From Campylobacterota bacterium (GTDB lineage Bacteria > Campylobacterota > Campylobacteria > Campylobacterales > Sulfurovaceae), in the NCBI GenBank assembly GCA_003646505.1, contig QMKT01000012.1, positions 1-18,629 of the forward strand: a stretch of DNA of 18,629 bases. Direction: 5' to 3'. Below are positions 14,937 through 18,629 of this stretch, one piece after another; positions within the stretch are counted from its first letter, which is position 1; each line of letters opens with the position of its first letter. The position numbers were made by a program, and so were the translations under genes. Below the pieces are notes generated by a model, which had not been told where the DNA came from, did no database searches, and saw only the letters and a list, made by a program, of their open reading frames with translations.

Positions 14937-16520
14937 TTATTTTCTTCGTCTATAACTTAATGCTTCTAAAATATCTGATTTTTCTATCTTTGTATGTCTA
15001 TGCAAATCCGCGATGGTTCTTCCTATCTTCTTGACTGAGGCAATGCTTCTATGCGAAAGCGCAAATTTTCCAATGGCACTTTCTAAGATCTTCAATGCTT
15101 CCTCATCTAGACTACAGTAACGTTCTATTTCTTCTTCAGTCAATTTTCCATTGAGTCTGAGCTGTCCTCTGTATTTTTGCATTTTAAACGCTTCTATCAC
15201 CTTCTCATGCATCTGAGAAGAAGTGACATCTCCTTTGTCTCCACTGCTTACCTCTTGCATCACCACAAAAAGATCTATACGGTCAAGAAATGGATCTGAG
15301 AGTTTATTTTGGTATCGTTTTATCTCTACTTCGGAACAACGGCATGATTTCATTTTAGACAAGAGGTTACCACAAGGACAAGGGTTTTGTGCTGCCACAA
15401 ACATAATATCAGCCTCATACTCTATCTTGGCATTGACCCTTGCTATATGCACTTTTTTATCTTGCAGCGGTTCTCTGAGTGCTTCAAGTACAGATTTAGA
15501 GAAGTGGGGTAGTTCATCAAAGAAAAGTATACCTTTATGGGCGAGTGCCACTTCTCCAATTTTTGCAGTAGCAGATCCTCCTCCAAATACAGAAGCAGAA
15601 GTGGCTGTATGATGTGGAGACCTAATAGGCCGCAGTGCTGAAAAACTGGGTGTGACGCCATCTAAAAATTGATGTTTGGCTATGGAGAGTATCTCTTCTT
15701 CAAAGATTGGGGGTAAAATATCTTTGATACGTTTTGCGATCATACTCTTCCCGCATCCGGGATTTCCCTCCATCAGAAAGTTGTGCATACCTGCTGCCGC
15801 AATAAGTGAGGCTCTCTTGGCTACGGATTGCCCTTTCACATCTGAAAAATCATTCTCATATTTCCGTTCAAAATAGTAGGGTACATTTTCTACTGTAAAA
15901 CTTTCAGCCTGATACGAAAAGGCTTGTACATTTGCTTTAAAGTTTTTATTTTTGACGATATCTATAGCCTCTTTTAACGTCTCCACTGCTATAAAATCTA
16001 CACCTGATATATGAGAAAGATACACAATAGATTCTTTAGGAACAATGGCTCTTTTTATCACTCCCTGCTCTTTGAGTGAAAGTACCAGTGGGAAAAGCAT
16101 AGAGCTTGTTTTGATCTTTCCGTCAAGACCTAACTCACCAAAAACAAAAAGTCCTTCTTCATCTATGGCAGTTTTATTCAACGCGATCAATAACGCCAGT
16201 GAGAGGTCAAAATGTGTACCAGATTTTTTCAGATCAGAAGGACTTAAATTAACCGTTATCTTTAAAGGAGGAAAAATAAATTCATTGGTAAGCAGTGCAG
16301 ATTTTGTACGCTCTTTGGACTCTTGGATATCACTAGAGGCCAAACCTACCACAGCAAAGCCAGGCAAACCTTTGGTAAAGGTTGCTTCCACTTCAATAAC
16401 TCTTGCATTTACACCATCAAGGGTTGCGCAAGTGAGTCTATTGACGATCGTCTCTTTCTTTTGTTTAACTTTAATGGGTTGATGTTTTGGTGGAGTACCA
16501 CTATCTATTGTTGCATTCAT
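14937..16520 (-). CDS. YifB/ComM-family Mg-chelatase-like AAA+ ATPase
   Basis: A 527-aa AAA+ ATPase. The N-terminal lon-protease-like domain carries the family signature VEATFTKGLPGFAVVGLASS (44-63). Walker A is GNPGCGKS (252-259), Walker B ILFFDELPHF (331-340), and DPFLDRIDL (409-417) includes the expected arginine finger. A CPCG...CRC cysteine group (C381, C383, C393, C395) lies between them and the Mg-chelatase C-terminal domain follows. In naturally transformable bacteria ComM is a helicase that drives branch migration during integration of incoming DNA. The N-terminus is about 20-25 residues longer than usual (Lys- and Thr-rich), with no good SD and no closer ATG. The gene follows def after 100 bp; TTGACA on the minus strand at 16562-16567 could belong to its own promoter. 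Confidence 0.92.
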   Translation of the reverse strand: MNATIDSGTPPKHQPIKVKQKKETIVNRLTCATLDGVNARVIEVEATFTKGLPGFAVVGLASSDIQESKERTKSALLTNEFIFPPLKITVNLSPSDLKKSGTHFDLSLALLIALNKTAIDEEGLFVFGELGLDGKIKTSSMLFPLVLSLKEQGVIKRAIVPKESIVYLSHISGVDFIAVETLKEAIDIVKNKNFKANVQAFSYQAESFTVENVPYYFERKYENDFSDVKGQSVAKRASLIAAAGMHNFLMEGNPGCGKSMIAKRIKDILPPIFEEEILSIAKHQFLDGVTPSFSALRPIRSPHHTATSASVFGGGSATAKIGEVALAHKGILFFDELPHFSKSVLEALREPLQDKKVHIARVNAKIEYEADIMFVAAQNPCPCGNLLSKMKSCRCSEVEIKRYQNKLSDPFLDRIDLFVVMQEVSSGDKGDVTSSQMHEKVIEAFKMQKYRGQLRLNGKLTEEEIERYCSLDEEALKILESAIGKFALSHRSIASVKKIGRTIADLHRHTKIEKSDILEALSYRRRK

Positions 16521-16620
16521 AGTGTTATCATGCTATAAATTGAAGAAAAAAGGTTAAAGTATGTCAAATTGTCATGTTTTTAGTAACTTTAGAGAGTCCG
16601 AAGTGTTGAGATGGTACTGT

Positions 16621-17145
16621 TTATTCCTCTTTTAATCTTCTCTTCCACTCTTTTTCGAATCTTTTTCTCTTCACATAAGAGAGTTTCTCAATGAAGACTT
16701 TCCCATCCAAATGATCAATCTCATGCTGTATGGCTACAGCAAGAAAGTTATCATCTTCTATGATCTGCTTGTTGCCTTCCCTGTCAAAATATTCAACCTT
16801 GACATGTTTTGCACGCTCTATATCTTCATAGATGCCAGGGACAGAGAGACATCCCTCTTGAAACTTTTCGCTCCCGTCTTGTTCTACAATGACAGGGTTG
16901 ATCATCTCAAGTGTATTTTCTTTAGGCTGATCTTGCTCACCCTCTTCTGCTTCCAGAGGAACATTGATCACTAATGCTCTCAGGTCAACCCCTATTTGGA
17001 TCGCAGCCAAACCTACACCATTACATGCACACATCGTGTCATACATATCATCTAACAGGTCATGCAATGCTCCGTTAAAAGATTTTATCTCTTTTGAAAT
17101 GAGTTTCAGTCTTTTATCCGGATATACAACTATTTCTCTAACCAT
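16621..17145 (-). CDS. def: Peptide deformylase
   Basis: Metalloenzyme that removes the formyl group from the N-terminal methionine of nascent proteins. All three catalytic motifs are intact: GVGLAAIQ (43-50), EGCLS (97-101, metal ligand C99) and HEIDH (141-145, ligands H141 and H145, catalytic E142). The length of 174 aa is normal. The acidic insertion EAEEGEQDQPKEN (65-77) lies between motifs 1 and 2. The ATG is 8 nt after the clpP stop, and its AGG SD overlaps that stop codon. Both genes therefore belong to the same operon as tig, joining folding, proteolysis and maturation of new chains. Confidence 0.97.
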   Translation of the reverse strand: MVREIVVYPDKRLKLISKEIKSFNGALHDLLDDMYDTMCACNGVGLAAIQIGVDLRALVINVPLEAEEGEQDQPKENTLEMINPVIVEQDGSEKFQEGCLSVPGIYEDIERAKHVKVEYFDREGNKQIIEDDNFLAVAIQHEIDHLDGKVFIEKLSYVKRKRFEKEWKRRLKEE

Positions 17146-17153
17146 ACGTGAAC

Positions 17154-17741
17154 CTAGTTAAAACTTTTTGTAAGTACTTTATCGATGAGTCCATACTCCA
17201 AAGCTTCCTGCGAAGACATAAAGTTATCACGTTCTGTATCTTTCTCTAAACGCTTGGCTGTTTTCCCTGTCTGTTCTGCAAGAATGTTATTAAGTGTGTC
17301 TTTGAGTCTTTGTATCTCTTGTGCCTGTATTTGAATGTCTGTTGACTGTCCTTGCGCTCCACCTGAAGGTTGATGGATCATGATACGTGCATTAGGTAGC
17401 GCATAACGTTTACCTTTTGTCCCTGAAGAGAGTAAAAAAGCACCCATAGAGGCAGCTTGACCAATACAGATAGTGACGATGTCAGGTTTAATATAGTTCA
17501 TCGTATCAAACATAGAAAGTCCTGAAGTGATCACACCACCTGGAGAGTTAATGTAAAAGTAAATATCTTTATCCGGATCTTGCGCTTCAAGGAAAAGAAG
17601 CTGTGCCACAACTGTAGATGCCACTTGATCATTGACTTCACCGCTTAACATAATGATACGGTCTTTTAAAAGACGTGAATAGATATCATAAGATCTCTCA
17701 CCTCTACCGGTTTGTTCTACAACGTATGGGATATAACTCAT
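17154..17741 (-). CDS. clpP: ATP-dependent Clp protease proteolytic subunit ClpP
   Basis: Serine protease subunit forming the double-heptameric ClpP chamber fed by ClpX or ClpA. The catalytic triad is in the expected positions: Ser98 in GQAASMGA, His123 in IMIHQPSGG and Asp172 in TERDNFMS. The 195-aa length is typical, and SYIPYVVEQ at the N-terminus matches the axial-loop region seen in the family. AAAGG stands 6 nt before the ATG. It lies between tig and def on the same strand, the order found in Campylobacter. The 168-bp spacer from tig contains two repeated hairpins and an AT-rich segment that may hold an extra promoter. Confidence 0.98.
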   Translation of the reverse strand: MSYIPYVVEQTGRGERSYDIYSRLLKDRIIMLSGEVNDQVASTVVAQLLFLEAQDPDKDIYFYINSPGGVITSGLSMFDTMNYIKPDIVTICIGQAASMGAFLLSSGTKGKRYALPNARIMIHQPSGGAQGQSTDIQIQAQEIQRLKDTLNNILAEQTGKTAKRLEKDTERDNFMSSQEALEYGLIDKVLTKSFN

Positions 17742-17767
17742 GATTTGCCTTTGATTAAATATTTTCT

Positions 17768-17793
17768 CGTTCCATCTCAGGAGAGATGGAATG
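17768..17793. repeat. Hairpin repeat copy 1 in the tig-clpP spacer
   Basis: TTCCATCTC (17770-17778) and GAGATGGAA (17783-17791) form a perfect 9-bp stem around the loop AGGA. An outer C-G pair beyond one mismatch makes an 11-bp imperfect stem. It agrees with copy 2 at 22 of 26 positions in the same orientation. In the clpP-direction transcript the loop reads UCCU. There is no adjacent T run, so it is not a typical rho-independent terminator. Confidence 0.8.
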
Positions 17794-17859
17794 CGCCCTA
17801 GAAAAAGTGCCCTTGGGGTGCATATATAAATTTAATATATCAAATTAAACTTGTGTATA

Positions 17860-17885
17860 CGTTACACCTCAGGAGAGGTGGAACG
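17860..17885. repeat. Hairpin repeat copy 2 in the tig-clpP spacer
   Basis: CGTTACACCTC (17860-17870) and GAGGTGGAACG (17875-17885) pair around the loop AGGA with one mismatch (A17864 with G17881). Relative to copy 1, the pair T75:A86 (17775 and 17786) is C:G here (17867 and 17878), a compensatory change that keeps the stem. The copy lies 26 bp from the tig stop codon and 66 bp from copy 1. The role is unknown; a mobile palindromic repeat or an RNA processing signal are candidates. Confidence 0.8.
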
Positions 17886-17909
17886 AGAGAGGTTTTGAGC
17901 ATATGCTGT

Positions 17910-18629
17910 CTATTTTTCTAAACCTAACATTCTTCCAAAAAGTTTATCTTCGATCATACCCATTTTCACAGCTGGCAGAAGATTGTTCTCTTGGTAGTAT
18001 TTCATTACTTCTTGAGGATCTTGTCCACTCATTTGTCCTTCATAGTAGATTGCTTCTGAAACTTCTTTGTCAGTTACGTTGATCTTGATCTTATCTGCCA
18101 ATGCATCTACGATAAATGTTGCTTTAACACTTTGAACAGCCTCTTCTCTAACTTCATCACGAAGAGTTTCCACTTTTTCAGGATTATCTTTATAACTGTT
18201 AAGCTCTTCTTCGTCCATCTTTTGTGCTTTAGCATTGATCTTTGCATCTATCTCTTGCTCTACAATGTTATTTGGCAATGCCACATCAAATTTATTTACC
18301 AATGCTTCTACCAATTGTGGTTTCAACTCTTCCTGGTAGAGTTTCCCCATAACTTCTGAGTCAATTTGATCTGCTAGTTTTTCTTTAAGCGTATCAAGTG
18401 TTGCTTTATCGTCTTTAAATAACTTTTGTGCCAACTCATCATCAGCTACACCTGCTTTTTTCTCTTCTATCATATGAAGTGTTACTTTAAATACTGCTTC
18501 TTTCCCTGCAAGGTTTTCTGATTGGTAATCTTTTGGGAATGTTACCGTAATCTCTTTCTCTTCTTCATATTTCATACCGATAATTTGTTCTTCGAAACCA
18601 TCGATGAATTGATTTGAACCTATTTCAAG
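17910..18629 (-). CDS. tig: Trigger factor (C-terminal part; start beyond the window)
   Basis: Ribosome-associated chaperone with peptidyl-prolyl isomerase activity. The frame is open to the right edge, so the visible 239 codons are the C-terminal half or more of a protein usually about 430 aa long. They begin inside the FKBP-type domain: GSNQFIDGFEEQIIG, then EKEITVTFPKDY, is a diagnostic trigger-factor pattern. The charged helical chaperone domain follows (EEKKAGVADDELAQKLF onward). The ATG at 18573-18575 is an internal methionine, not the start. It is probably first among the visible genes of the tig-clpP-def unit. The ribosome-binding N-terminal domain is not in the window. Confidence 0.95.
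   Translation of the reverse strand, partial: LEIGSNQFIDGFEEQIIGMKYEEEKEITVTFPKDYQSENLAGKEAVFKVTLHMIEEKKAGVADDELAQKLFKDDKATLDTLKEKLADQIDSEVMGKLYQEELKPQLVEALVNKFDVALPNNIVEQEIDAKINAKAQKMDEEELNSYKDNPEKVETLRDEVREEAVQSVKATFIVDALADKIKINVTDKEVSEAIYYEGQMSGQDPQEVMKYYQENNLLPAVKMGMIEDKLFGRMLGLEK

Noticed and set aside
17768..17885. The two hairpins read as a CRISPR array
   Set aside because: Only two copies exist, each an internal hairpin of 26 bp, with no further repeats and no cas genes.

Overview
The window looks like chromosomal DNA of a Campylobacterota (Epsilonproteobacteria) bacterium, most likely a free-living sulfur or hydrogen oxidiser of the Sulfurovum/Sulfurimonas type. The reasons are AT-rich DNA, tightly packed genes with 1-20 nt overlaps, and the gene order tig-clpP-def, which also occurs in Campylobacter. 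The genus is inferred; no rRNA or other taxonomic marker is present.

Positions 1-9891 hold a nearly complete type II secretion system (T2SS) split into two divergent transcription units. The minus-strand unit runs gspK-gspL-gspM-gspN-gspC-gspD-gspE and enters a further pseudopilin gene whose first 14 codons are cut by the left window edge. The plus-strand unit runs gspG, a GspH-like pseudopilin and a GspI-like pseudopilin, then gspF behind its own candidate promoter. The two units face away from a 74-bp spacer (7108-7181), where -10-like hexamers on the two strands overlap. Together these genes supply the secretin (GspD), the clamp (GspC), the inner-membrane platform (GspF, L, M), the ATPase (GspE) and the pseudopilus (G, H-like, I-like, K and the truncated gene). 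No prepilin peptidase is visible.

After gspF the plus strand continues with almost no gaps: an outer-membrane beta-barrel protein (TIGR04219-like), an RDD-family membrane protein, an MFS transporter and mobA (molybdenum cofactor guanylyltransferase). Starts and stops abut or overlap throughout. This suggests one transcript, although the functions appear unrelated.

Positions 12785-14888 contain a LysR regulator divergent from a YeiH-family transporter, the same arrangement as yeiE/yeiH in enterobacteria. A hairpin follows the transporter gene. The regulator carries two CxxC pairs in its effector-binding region.

Positions 14937-18629 are a minus-strand housekeeping block, read tig (start beyond the right edge), clpP, def and yifB/comM. 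They cover nascent-chain folding, proteolysis, N-terminal deformylation and a DNA-processing helicase. The 168-bp tig-clpP spacer holds two near-identical 26-bp hairpins with a compensatory base-pair change, the least explained non-coding structure here. No tRNA, rRNA, insertion sequence, CRISPR array or gene-free stretch over 300 bp was found.
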